Shown piece after piece: positions 15,016 through 21,588 of a stretch of DNA of 43,112 bases; position 1 is the first letter of the stretch; the number at the start of each line of letters is the position of its first letter. The DNA comes from CAYXGZ01 sp964464755 (GTDB taxonomy: Bacteria > Planctomycetota > MHYJ01 > JACPRB01). Made by a program: the position numbers and the translations under genes. The notes beneath the pieces were generated by a model. That model was given only the letters and a program-made list of their open reading frames with translations, was not told the origin of the DNA and searched no databases. Location of the stretch: assembly GCA_964464755.1 (NCBI GenBank), contig CAYXGZ010000030.1, positions 1-43,112 of the forward strand, given 5' to 3'.

Positions 15016-15222
15016 TCAGTGGTTGTTCTTGGCGCCGGAGCGGGGCGCGGGGGCGGTGAAGATCCGCCATTCGCCCTCGACCTGGCGGGCGACGACCTGG
15101 GTGGCCGCGCCGCACTGGGGGCAGACGACCTGGACGGGCTGCGCGTCGGCCCGGACCTTCAGGAATTGCCTCCCGCACCCCCGGCATGGGACCGCGACAG
15201 GGTCCCCCCCTCGTATCTCCAC
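15016..15222 (-). CDS. Small zinc-ribbon protein
   Basis: This 68-residue protein has CRGCGRQF and CPQCGAATQ, a classic two-knuckle zinc ribbon, then WRIFTAP and a basic tail. The GTG at 15222 is chosen over the TTG at 15243 because GAGGAG sits six nucleotides before it. It follows a good promoter at 15258-15285 and precedes the DUF4388 gene by 28 nt, so the three genes probably form one transcript. Confidence 0.7.
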   Translation of the reverse strand: MEIRGGDPVAVPCRGCGRQFLKVRADAQPVQVVCPQCGAATQVVARQVEGEWRIFTAPAPRSGAKNNH

Positions 15223-15257
15223 GGAGCTCTCCTCTAGGTGCAAACGAGAACGAGGGG

Positions 15258-15285
15258 ATTATCGCCGACCTGCGGGGGCTGTCAA
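15258..15285 (-). promoter_or_regulatory. Sigma70-type promoter of the zinc-ribbon/DUF4388 operon
   Basis: TTGACA (15280-15285) is spaced 16 nt from GATAAT (15258-15263) on the minus strand, about 36 nt upstream of the GTG at 15222. Confidence 0.75.
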
Positions 15286-15310
15286 ACATCTCATACCCCC
15301 GGTTAAGTAA

Positions 15311-15967
15311 TTATTGTCCCTCGGCGGCGCGCCGGGCCCGGTCGAGCTCCGCGGGCGGCGTCGCGGCGTGGCGCTTCAGCGCGAGCAGGCGCTCCGCGAG
15401 CGTCCCCTCGCCGGCCTCGACGAGCCAGGCGACGAGGTCCCGGGCGTGGGCGTAGTCCGCCGGACGGTAGAGGAAGCGGCCGGTCGGGAAGGCCCCGGCG
15501 GCGGGCGGCCGGGCGGCCCGAGGGCGCGGGTCCTCGAGGTACTCCGCGATGCCCTCGTTGAGCCAGTCGGGCAGGACGCCGACGAGGCCCACGGCGAAAT
15601 GGTGGGCCAGCTCGTGCCGCAGCACGTGCTCGTCCACGGGCGCGAAGGTCGCGATGCGGCGCTCGTCGGGCAGGTAGAGCCCCTCGCCCGCTCCGCCGGC
15701 GGCGCGGTACGCCGCGCGGTCGGCGTAGACGTGGACCTCGACGCGCTCCGGCCGGATCCCGAGGGCCCGGGCGAGCGGCGTCCAGGCCTCCTCGAGGATC
15801 GCGGCGGCGCGCCGGCCCTCGGAGGCGGGGGCGCCGGTGACGGAGGCGTCGACGTGCTCAGTCGACGCGACGGGCGCGGCGGCGGGGGCGAAGCGGGAGG
15901 GCAGGACGCAGCCGCCCAGGCCGTGGACCGCCAGGATCGCGCCGAGCACCGCCAGCTTCGTGTTCAT
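15311..15967 (-). CDS. Lipoprotein with gluzincin (peptidase MA-like) metalloprotease domain
   Basis: This 218-residue protein starts MNTKLAVLGAILAVHGLGGC, a signal peptide ending in a lipobox-like GLGGC. The mature part has the zinc protease signature HELAHHF (about residue 118) and, some 20 residues later, NEGIAEYLE supplying the third ligand Glu, as in the peptidase MA-like family. It likely acts outside the cytoplasmic membrane. A weak GGGAG precedes the ATG at 15967. The gene lies directly downstream of a strong intrinsic terminator and a short Met/Cys-rich leader ORF, so its expression may depend on antitermination. Confidence 0.8.
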   Translation of the reverse strand: MNTKLAVLGAILAVHGLGGCVLPSRFAPAAAPVASTEHVDASVTGAPASEGRRAAAILEEAWTPLARALGIRPERVEVHVYADRAAYRAAGGAGEGLYLPDERRIATFAPVDEHVLRHELAHHFAVGLVGVLPDWLNEGIAEYLEDPRPRAARPPAAGAFPTGRFLYRPADYAHARDLVAWLVEAGEGTLAERLLALKRHAATPPAELDRARRAAEGQ

Positions 15968-15990
15968 GTCCGTCACTCCCGCCTTCGTTG

Positions 15991-16034
15991 GAAAAAGAAA
16001 AACCCCGCGACCGGTGCGTGCCGATCGCGGGGTT
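15991..16034 (-). terminator. Strong intrinsic terminator between leader ORF and lipoprotein gene
   Basis: A perfect 10-bp stem, AACCCCGCGA (minus strand, 16034-16025) with TCGCGGGGTT (16010-16001), has a 14-nt loop and is followed by TTTTTCTTTTT. It stands 24 nt upstream of the lipoprotein start codon, the position of an attenuator. The 5' arm shares CCGCGA with a possible alternative partner in the leader. Confidence 0.9.
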
Positions 16035-16054
16035 CTCGGTTTCGAAGGAGGAGT

Positions 16055-16156
16055 CTAGGTCGATCCTCCGGACAGGCCCCGGGTGCCGGCACGCCCGCCG
16101 CGACACATCGCGGCGGCGCGACAACACATCGCCATGGCCTGCTGGATCGACGTCAT
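16055..16156 (-). CDS. Leader peptide rich in Met and Cys (candidate attenuator peptide)
   Basis: This 33-codon ORF encodes MTSIQQAMAMCCRAAAMCRG and a short Gly/Arg-rich tail. Seven of its first 18 residues are Met or Cys, and all three Cys codons are TGT although this GC-rich window mostly uses TGC. A promoter 10 nt upstream predicts an almost leaderless mRNA. The tandem TGT codons 11-12 lie just before a 9-bp hairpin (16095-16116), and the intrinsic terminator follows 20 nt after the stop. The pattern matches ribosome-mediated attenuation, but a similar amino-acid leader for this target gene is not known to me. Confidence 0.55.
   Translation of the reverse strand: MTSIQQAMAMCCRAAAMCRGGRAGTRGLSGGST
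16095..16116 (-). promoter_or_regulatory. Pause hairpin within the leader ORF
   Basis: Nine perfect base pairs (CCGCCGCGA with TCGCGGCGG) close a TGTG loop holding the third Cys codon. The second arm's TCGCGG can instead pair with CCGCGA (16030-16025) in the 5' arm of the terminator, giving mutually exclusive structures. Confidence 0.6.
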
Positions 16157-16165
16157 GCTGGGGAA

Positions 16166-16194
16166 AAGGTAACGGGCGGCCGCGGGTCCGTCAA
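16166..16194 (-). promoter_or_regulatory. Promoter of the leader/lipoprotein transcript
   Basis: TTGACG (16189-16194), a 17-nt spacer and TACCTT (16166-16171) precede the leader ATG at 16156 by 9 nt, so the transcript would start about 3 nt before the ATG. Confidence 0.55.
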
Positions 16195-16206
16195 CCGGAA
16201 TTCCGG
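16195..16206. promoter_or_regulatory. 12-bp perfect palindrome between divergent promoters
   Basis: CCGGAATTCCGG abuts the -35 of the leader promoter on one side and the -10-like TAGGAT of the citrate-synthase-like gene on the other. It is placed where an operator would control both directions, but it may be chance. Confidence 0.3.
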
Positions 16207-16211
16207 TAGGA
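16206..16211 (+). promoter_or_regulatory. -10-like TAGGAT before the citrate-synthase-like gene
   Basis: TAGGAT is followed by 9 nt and the ATG at 16221, suggesting a leaderless transcript. Confidence 0.35.
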
Positions 16212-16220
16212 TGGCGCGCC

Positions 16221-17189
16221 ATGGCCGACGAACCGATGCGCACGTCGCTGTCCCGCGTGGACGGCGAGGCGGGCTGGATCCGGATCCGGGGGCGCGACCT
16301 CGCGGAGCTCGCGGGCCGCGTCCCGTTCGAGGAGGCCGTCGGCCTGCTCTGGGGGAAGTCCGCGTCCGAGGTCGAGGCGGCCCTCGAGCGCGCGCGGCTG
16401 GCGGTCGGGCCGTGGCCGGAGCCGATCGACGACCCGATGGACCGGGTGCGGGCGCGGCTGGGGCGCGTGGCGACGGAGGATCCCGCGGAGCTCGTGGCGA
16501 CCGCGTCGCTCGCGGCGGCGCCGGGGACGCCCGGGCGGGGCGGCCACGTCGCGGACCACCTGCGCCGGGCCACGGGCTCGACGGACCCGCGGCGCGAGGC
16601 GCTGCTCTCGACCTACTTCGTGACGCTCTGCGAGAACGGGATGAACCCGTCGACGTACGCCGCGCGCGTGGTCGCCTCGACGGGCGCGGGCCTGGGGGCC
16701 TGCGCGGCGGCGGCGGCCGGGGCGCTGCAGGGCCCGCTGCACGGCGGGGCGCCGGGGCCGGTGCTCGACATGCTGGAGGCCGTCGGCTCGCCGGAGCGGG
16801 CGGCGGCCTGGGTGGAGGCGGAGCTGGCGGCCGGGCGCCGGATCTTCGGCCTGGGGCACCCGGTGTTCCGCGGCCGGGACCCGCGGGCGGCCATCCTCGA
16901 GCGGGCCGCCGAGGCCGCGGGGGCGCCGCGCCTGGCGCTGGCCCGGGCCGTGGAGCGGGCCGCGTCGGCGGCGTTCGAGCGGAAGCGGGGCCGCCCGCTG
17001 CCCGCGAACGTCGAGCTCTACGCGGCCGTGGTGCTCGACGCGGCGGGGATCCCCCGGCGCGCGTTCACGGCCGCCTTCGCGTCGGCGCGCTCCGCCGCGT
17101 GGGCCGCGCACGTCGCCGAGCAGCGCGCGACCGGCCGGCTCGTCAACCCGGAAGTCGCCTACGTGGATTCGGATCCGGATCGCGGGTAG
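16221..17189 (+). CDS. Citrate synthase-like protein with altered active site
   Basis: This 322-residue protein is short for the family (usually 370-430). The C-terminal half is clearly citrate synthase: GALQGPLHGGA with H174, FGLGHPVFRGRDPRA with H213, and AHVAEQ with following Arg. Two usual active-site residues differ: the catalytic Asp of the NVDFYSG-type motif is Glu (NVELYAA, E265), and the His of EHGMNAST is Asn (ENGMNPST, N139). Citrate synthases condense oxaloacetate with acetyl-CoA; this one may use another substrate or have lost activity. The stop codon forms part of the TAGAAT box of the next gene. Confidence 0.8.
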   Translation: MADEPMRTSLSRVDGEAGWIRIRGRDLAELAGRVPFEEAVGLLWGKSASEVEAALERARLAVGPWPEPIDDPMDRVRARLGRVATEDPAELVATASLAAAPGTPGRGGHVADHLRRATGSTDPRREALLSTYFVTLCENGMNPSTYAARVVASTGAGLGACAAAAAGALQGPLHGGAPGPVLDMLEAVGSPERAAAWVEAELAAGRRIFGLGHPVFRGRDPRAAILERAAEAAGAPRLALARAVERAASAAFERKRGRPLPANVELYAAVVLDAAGIPRRAFTAAFASARSAAWAAHVAEQRATGRLVNPEVAYVDSDPDRG

Positions 17190-17192
17190 AAT
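17187..17192 (+). promoter_or_regulatory. -10-like TAGAAT before the cytochrome c peroxidase gene
   Basis: TAGAAT overlaps the citrate-synthase-like stop codon and lies 25 nt before the ATG at 17218, leaving an approximately 18-nt leader that holds AAGGAG. Confidence 0.4.
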
Positions 17193-17217
17193 CCGCGCAC
17201 CCGAAGGAGAACCCCGC

Positions 17218-18237
17218 ATGAGCCTCGTCCGCGCCCTGGTCGTCCTCGCCGTCGCCGCGGCCGCCGCCCAGGACTTCGTCCCGGAGCCGCTGCAGCTGCC
17301 CTCCGACCCGAAGGCCTACGCGCCGATCGCGTCGTACGAGGCGATGGTCGTGCCCGCGGACAACCCGATCACGGTCGAGAAGGCGACGCTGGGCTGGCAG
17401 CTCTTCTTCGACCCGCGCCTCTCCGGCGACGGGAAGCTCTCGTGCTACTCCTGCCACCTCAACGAGAAGGGCCTGACGGACGGCGTCGCGCTCGGCAAGG
17501 GCGCGTTCGACAAGCCGCTGACGCGGAGCGCCCCGACGCTCTGGAACATCGGCTACCACGCCGAGTGGTACTGGGACGGCCGGGCCAAGACCCTCGAGGG
17601 ACAGGCCCTGGCCGCGTGGAAGGGCGTCAACATGGGCGCCGCCAAGCCCGAGGAGATCTGCGCCAAGCTCGAGGCGATCCCCGGCTACAAGGCTCAGTTC
17701 GCGAAGGTCTTCGGCGGGCCCGCGACGCCGGAGGCGGTCGCCAAGGCCCTCGCCACCTACATGCGCACGATCATCAGCCGCGACACGGACTACGACCGCT
17801 GGAAGAAGGGCGACGAGAAGGCCGCGAGCGACGCGGCCAAGCGCGGCCACGCGGTCTTCCTCAAGGCGAAGTGCGACGGCTGCCACTCGGGCGTCCTCTT
17901 CACCGACCAGCAGTACCACAACGTCGGGATCGGGATGGACGCGAAGGAGCCCGACCCGGGCCGCTTCAAGGTCTCGAACGTCGACAAGGACCGCGGCGCG
18001 TTCAAGACGCCGACCCTGCGTGACGTCGCCCGCAGCGCGCCGTACTTCCACGACGGCAGCGTCGCCACCCTCGAGGAGGCCGTGAAGTTCATGGTCGGCG
18101 GCGGCCGCGAGAACCCCTGGCTCGACAAGGCGAACCTCCAGAAGGCGGAGCTGGGCGCGGAGGAGGTCGCCGACCTGGTCGAGTTCCTCAAGTCCCTCAC
18201 CGAGCACGCGGTGCTCAAGGAGCCCAAGCGCCCATGA
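17218..18237 (+). CDS. Di-heme cytochrome c peroxidase (CcpA/MauG family)
   Basis: This 339-residue secreted protein has a signal peptide (LVRALVVLAVAAAAAQD) and two c-type heme sites, CYSCH (76-80) and CDGCH (219-223), in the spacing of bacterial di-heme cytochrome c peroxidases. Other family segments are TRSAPTLWNIGYHAEWYWDG, FKTPTLRDVARSAPYFHDGS and the final ELGAEEVADLVEFLKSL. It would reduce hydrogen peroxide in the periplasm with electrons from small cytochromes, although MauG-like members oxidise other substrates. AAGGAG nine nucleotides upstream supports the ATG. It overlaps the following DinB gene by 4 nt. Confidence 0.93.
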   Translation: MSLVRALVVLAVAAAAAQDFVPEPLQLPSDPKAYAPIASYEAMVVPADNPITVEKATLGWQLFFDPRLSGDGKLSCYSCHLNEKGLTDGVALGKGAFDKPLTRSAPTLWNIGYHAEWYWDGRAKTLEGQALAAWKGVNMGAAKPEEICAKLEAIPGYKAQFAKVFGGPATPEAVAKALATYMRTIISRDTDYDRWKKGDEKAASDAAKRGHAVFLKAKCDGCHSGVLFTDQQYHNVGIGMDAKEPDPGRFKVSNVDKDRGAFKTPTLRDVARSAPYFHDGSVATLEEAVKFMVGGGRENPWLDKANLQKAELGAEEVADLVEFLKSLTEHAVLKEPKRP

Positions 18238-18704
18238 CCAAGCTCGAGATCCTGCGCCGCCTCAAGGCGGCCACGCGGCGCACGCTGGCCGCGTTCGATT
18301 TCGACGCCGGGACGCTGCGGCGCTCCTACGGCAAGGGGAAGTGGAGCGCCCGGGAGATCCTGGCCCACCTGACGGACTGCGAGCTCGTGTTCGCGACGCG
18401 ACTGAAGTTCCTGCTCGCGGAGGACCGGCCGGTCGTGGTGCCCTTCGACCAGGACCTCTGGGCCGCGCGGGGCCGGTACGCGAAGGCGGACCTGCGCCTG
18501 CTGCGCCGGACCTTCGGGGTGCTGCGGGAGCAGTTCGCGCGGGGCGTGGCGGCGATGAGCGCCGCGGACTTCCACCGCCGCGGCCGGCACCCGGAGAAGC
18601 AGGACTACGACGTGCGCTACCTGGTCGAGCACGGCATCGAGCACAACGAGCGCCACCTCGAGCAGCTGGCGGCGATCAAGGCCCGCCGGTCCTGGCCGGC
18701 CTGA
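18234..18704 (+). CDS. DinB-superfamily protein
   Basis: This 156-residue four-helix protein has the DinB/YfiT-like pattern: WSAREILAHLTDCELVFATR with the first metal-ligand His near residue 45, and the C-terminal HGIEHNERHLEQLAAIK with two more His. Members are metal-dependent transferases or of unknown role, often thiol-linked. ATGA overlap with the peroxidase stop indicates translational coupling and suggests a stress-response unit. Its TGA abuts the stop of the convergent Cys-rich gene. Confidence 0.85.
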   Translation: MTKLEILRRLKAATRRTLAAFDFDAGTLRRSYGKGKWSAREILAHLTDCELVFATRLKFLLAEDRPVVVPFDQDLWAARGRYAKADLRLLRRTFGVLREQFARGVAAMSAADFHRRGRHPEKQDYDVRYLVEHGIEHNERHLEQLAAIKARRSWPA

Positions 18705-19193
18705 TCACTTCGCGGGCGGGGCGTCCTTCGCGGGGTCCTTGGGCTTGGGCAGCTCCCCGCCGTGCGGGAAGCGGCCGGAGTGCGCGCAGGACCGCTTCAA
18801 CTTCTTCTCGTGCTCGCCGGCCTTGTGCTCCAGCTTCGCCTCGAGCGAGGCGGACGCGCCGCAGCCCTCGCAGGTGAACGTCACGGGCGAGGCGACCGTC
18901 TCCATCTTGCAGCACATGCGGCTCGTGCAGCAGGGCTTGTCGTGCGGCTGCATGTCGTGCATCCCGCAGCGCGGGACCCACTCCTTCACGCAGACCTTGA
19001 TCGCGTCCGGCGCGGAGCCGCAGGCGGCGCACTTCCCGTCCTTGTCGACGTCCGAGGCCTTCTCGGTCTTCCTCAGGACCTTCGAGCAGCGGGCGCACCA
19101 GGAGCCGTCCTCGACCTTCGCGAGGTCGCAGGGCTTCGGGGGCGCGTCCTGCGCGGCCAGCACGAGGAGCAGGGCGAGGGCGGCGGTCTTCAT
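18705..19193 (-). CDS. Secreted Cys-rich, probably metal-binding protein
   Basis: This 162-residue protein has a short signal peptide (MKTAALALLLVLAAQD) and about 17 cysteines, mostly in pairs: CARCSK, CAACGS, CGMHDMQPH, CCTSRMCCK and CEGCG. The arrangement suggests several small zinc or iron knuckles outside the cytoplasm. No family is recognised. GGAGG five nucleotides before the ATG fixes the start. The gene overlaps ruvX by 4 nt (ATGA), and so is translated last in a manC-ruvX-Cys-rich operon. Confidence 0.7.
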   Translation of the reverse strand: MKTAALALLLVLAAQDAPPKPCDLAKVEDGSWCARCSKVLRKTEKASDVDKDGKCAACGSAPDAIKVCVKEWVPRCGMHDMQPHDKPCCTSRMCCKMETVASPVTFTCEGCGASASLEAKLEHKAGEHEKKLKRSCAHSGRFPHGGELPKPKDPAKDAPPAK

Positions 19194-19654
19194 GGGGTCC
19201 TCCGCTCCATGGAACCCGCGGGCGGGGCCCCGGGTTCCGGGTTCTTTCTCCGCCACTCCAGGTAGCGCTCGAGGATGACGATGGCGCTCGCGGCGTCGCT
19301 GCCGCGGGAGACCTCGCGCCGGTCGAGCCCGGCGCCGCGCAGGCGGCTCTCCGCCTCGGCGGTCGAGAGGCGCTCGTCCCAGCCGCGCACGGGCAGGCCG
19401 GAGGCGAGGCGGATGTCCTCGATGAGCTCCCGGGTCGCCGCGGCGCGCGGGCCCTCGCTGCCGTCCATGTTGATCGGGAGGCCGACGACGACCTCCTCCG
19501 CGCCCTCGGCCTGGGCGATCTCGGCGATCCGGGCCCCGTCGAGGCCGTCGTCGGCGGCGGGGATCGTGGGGAGGGCGACGGCGAGCCGCTCCTCGCGGTC
19601 GGAGATCGCCAGGCCCGTGCGTCGGGTCCCGGGGTCGACCGCCAGGATCCTCAC
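19190..19654 (-). CDS. ruvX: RuvX/YqgF-family Holliday junction resolvase-like protein
   Basis: This 154-residue protein starts VRILAVDPGTRRTGLAISD, the RNase H-fold start with its first catalytic Asp. EEVVVGLPINMDGSEG is the family's VGLP.N.DGS motif, and WDERLSTAEAE and DAASAIVILERYLE supply the remaining acidic residues. YqgF proteins process pre-16S rRNA and are essential in E. coli. The GTG start overlaps the manC stop (GTGA). A C-terminal extension, RRKNPEPGAPPAGSMERRTP, is longer than usual. Confidence 0.93.
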   Translation of the reverse strand: MRILAVDPGTRRTGLAISDREERLAVALPTIPAADDGLDGARIAEIAQAEGAEEVVVGLPINMDGSEGPRAAATRELIEDIRLASGLPVRGWDERLSTAEAESRLRGAGLDRREVSRGSDAASAIVILERYLEWRRKNPEPGAPPAGSMERRTP

Positions 19655-20718
19655 AGGACCGACTCCCGTCCCTTCGCCTTGAGCTCGTCGACGAGCTTCT
19701 TGAGGTCCTCGCTGCGCGACTTGGGGCACACGAGGGTCGCGTCCTTCGTGTGGACGACGACGAGGTCCTCGATGCCGAGCGTCGCGACGACGTGGGCGGG
19801 GTCGGTGGAGATGACGACGCAGCCGCGGGTGTCGACGCCCGCGTGGGGGCCCTCGACGACGTTGCCGGCGGCGTCGCGGGGGCGGCGGGCGGCCGCGGCG
19901 GCCCAGGAGCCCACGTCGTCCCACTCGAACCCGGCCTCGACCATGAGGACGTCGGGCGCGTGCTCCATGACGCCGTAGTCGATCGAGACCTTGGGGATGC
20001 GCGGGAAGGCGTCGGCGAGGACGGCGGGCAGGCGGCTCGTGCCGAGGGCGGCGCGGATCTCGGCGAGGCGGGCGGCGTGCTCGGGCAGGCGGCGGCCGAT
20101 CTCCGCGAGGATGGCGTCGGAGCGCCAGACGAAGATGCCGCTGTTCCAGTAGTGGGAGCCGGAGGCGACGAAGGCCGTCGCGGTCGCGAGGTCGGGCTTC
20201 TCGTGGAACTTGCGGACGCGCCAGGCGGCGCCGTGCTTCTCGCCGCGCTGGAGGTAGCCGTAGCCGGTGGCGGGGCGGGTCGGCGGGATGCCGAAGGTGA
20301 CGAGGGCCCCGCCCTGGGCGGCCTCGTAGCCGGCGCGCAGGGCCTCGTGGAAGCGGGGCAGGTCCCCGATGTACGCGTCGGCGGGGAGCGCGCAGAAGGT
20401 CGAGCCCGGGTGGCGCCACTCGAGGAAGGTGGCGGCGAGGCCGACGCACGCGGCCGTGTCGCGGCCGACGGGCTCGTCGAGGACGTGGCCGCCGGGGAGG
20501 ATCTCGAGCTCCGCGACGACCTGGTCGCGGTGGGCCTTCCCGCAGACGACGTAGACGCGCTCCGCGTCGAAGAGGGGGAAGAGGCGCTCGACGGTCTCGC
20601 GGATCATCGACCGCCCGGTGACGAGGGGGAGCAGCTGCTTGGGGAGGCGGGCGCGGCTGAGGGGCCAGAAGCGGGTGCCGGAGCCGCCGGCCATGACCAC
20701 GGCGAGGAAGTCGGACAT
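19651..20718 (-). CDS. manC: Mannose-1-phosphate guanylyltransferase
   Basis: This 355-residue protein makes GDP-mannose from mannose-1-phosphate and GTP. It has the nucleotide-binding AGGSGTRFWPLSRARLPKQL at the N-terminus, EPVGRDTAAC, the FHEKPD motif, YWNSGIFVWR and SIDYGVMEH typical of ManC/RfbM. The C-terminal phosphomannose isomerase cupin found in bifunctional forms is absent. A TAGAAT box 4 nt before the ATG suggests a leaderless mRNA. Together with the rmlC gene at 38013 it points to surface-polysaccharide synthesis. Confidence 0.93.
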   Translation of the reverse strand: MSDFLAVVMAGGSGTRFWPLSRARLPKQLLPLVTGRSMIRETVERLFPLFDAERVYVVCGKAHRDQVVAELEILPGGHVLDEPVGRDTAACVGLAATFLEWRHPGSTFCALPADAYIGDLPRFHEALRAGYEAAQGGALVTFGIPPTRPATGYGYLQRGEKHGAAWRVRKFHEKPDLATATAFVASGSHYWNSGIFVWRSDAILAEIGRRLPEHAARLAEIRAALGTSRLPAVLADAFPRIPKVSIDYGVMEHAPDVLMVEAGFEWDDVGSWAAAAARRPRDAAGNVVEGPHAGVDTRGCVVISTDPAHVVATLGIEDLVVVHTKDATLVCPKSRSEDLKKLVDELKAKGRESVL

Positions 20719-20722
20719 GGGG

Positions 20723-20728
20723 CCGATT
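20723..20728 (-). promoter_or_regulatory. -10-like TAGAAT at manC
   Basis: TAGAAT on the minus strand is only 4 nt from the manC ATG, so transcription would begin at or inside the start codon. No consensus -35 is seen, and the box lies in the gap after the ZIP gene. Confidence 0.35.
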
Positions 20729-21508
20729 CTAATGGCCGTGCGCGCGGGCCGCCAGCGCGATGACCCCGACGCCCGCGGCGATGCAGGCGATCTGCAGGAG
20801 CGAGGACTTCAGCCCGGTGCGGCGGTGCAGGGTCGGGATCAGGTCGGCGACGGCGACGTAGAGGAAGTTCGCGGCGGCGACGGCGATGACGATCGGCAGG
20901 GCGTCGTGGAGGGGGTGGAGGGCGAAGTAGGCCGCGACGCCGCCGAGGACGGTGGCGAGGCCGGAGAGGGCGTTGAGGAGCAGGGCCCGGCCGCGGGAGA
21001 GGCCGCCGTGGAGGAGGATGGCGAAGTCCGCGAGCTCCTGGGGGATCTCGTGGGCGGCCGCGGCCAGGCTGGCGGCGACGCCGAGCCGGAAGTCCGCGAG
21101 GAAGGCGGCGCCGATCACGACGCCGTCGACGAAGTTGTGGACGGTGTCGCCGAGGAGGATGAGGGAGGCGGAGGCCTTGGCGCGGGCCTCGTCGGCGACG
21201 TGGGCCTCGCACTCCTCGGCGTGGCAGTGGCGGAAGATGAGGATCTTCTCGACCACGAAGAACCCGACCATGCCGGCGAGGATCGCGAAGGTGATCGTCT
21301 CCACGGAGTGGTCGTGGCGGTGCTCGAGGGCGTGGGGGATCAGGCCGAGGAAGGCGCCGCCGAGCAGGGAGCCCGTGGCGAAGCTGAGCAGGGCGGGGAG
21401 GAGGCGGGTCCGGACGCGGTCGGGGAACGCGAGGAAGACCGACGCGAGCAGCACGCCCGCGACGCCCCCGACGAGCGTGAACACCACGATCCAGCCGAGC
21501 AGGCCCAT
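20729..21508 (-). CDS. ZIP-family divalent metal transporter
   Basis: This 259-residue protein has eight membrane segments. Signature residues are LGDTVHNFVDGVVIGAAF in one helix and AAAHEIPQELADFAIL in the next, the HN..DG and HEIPQEL metal-binding motifs of ZIP transporters. A His/Glu-rich cytoplasmic loop (FRHCHAEECEAHVADE) sits between helices 3 and 4. It moves zinc or a similar ion into the cytoplasm. A TAGAAC box 9 nt before the ATG suggests a leaderless transcript. Confidence 0.92.
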   Translation of the reverse strand: MGLLGWIVVFTLVGGVAGVLLASVFLAFPDRVRTRLLPALLSFATGSLLGGAFLGLIPHALEHRHDHSVETITFAILAGMVGFFVVEKILIFRHCHAEECEAHVADEARAKASASLILLGDTVHNFVDGVVIGAAFLADFRLGVAASLAAAAHEIPQELADFAILLHGGLSRGRALLLNALSGLATVLGGVAAYFALHPLHDALPIVIAVAAANFLYVAVADLIPTLHRRTGLKSSLLQIACIAAGVGVIALAARAHGH

Positions 21509-21517
21509 GGGGCGACC

Positions 21518-21542
21518 GTTCTACCAAATGCAATTGAGTTGC
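21518..21542 (-). promoter_or_regulatory. Promoter-like and operator-like region of the ZIP gene
   Basis: TAGAAC (21518-21523) would be the -10. Just upstream, GCAACTCAATTGC (21530-21542) is an AT-richer short inverted repeat between -17 and -35, a position suited to a metal-responsive repressor. No known Zur box is matched. Confidence 0.25.
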
Positions 21543-21576
21543 GCTAGCGGGATTTGCCCGCCGGGGCCTCCTCCGG

Positions 21577-21582
21577 TATCGT
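21577..21582 (+). promoter_or_regulatory. -10-like TATCGT before the TPR gene
   Basis: TATCGT lies 6 nt before the ATG at 21589, the leaderless spacing seen elsewhere in the window. Confidence 0.3.
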
Positions 21583-21588
21583 GGGGCC

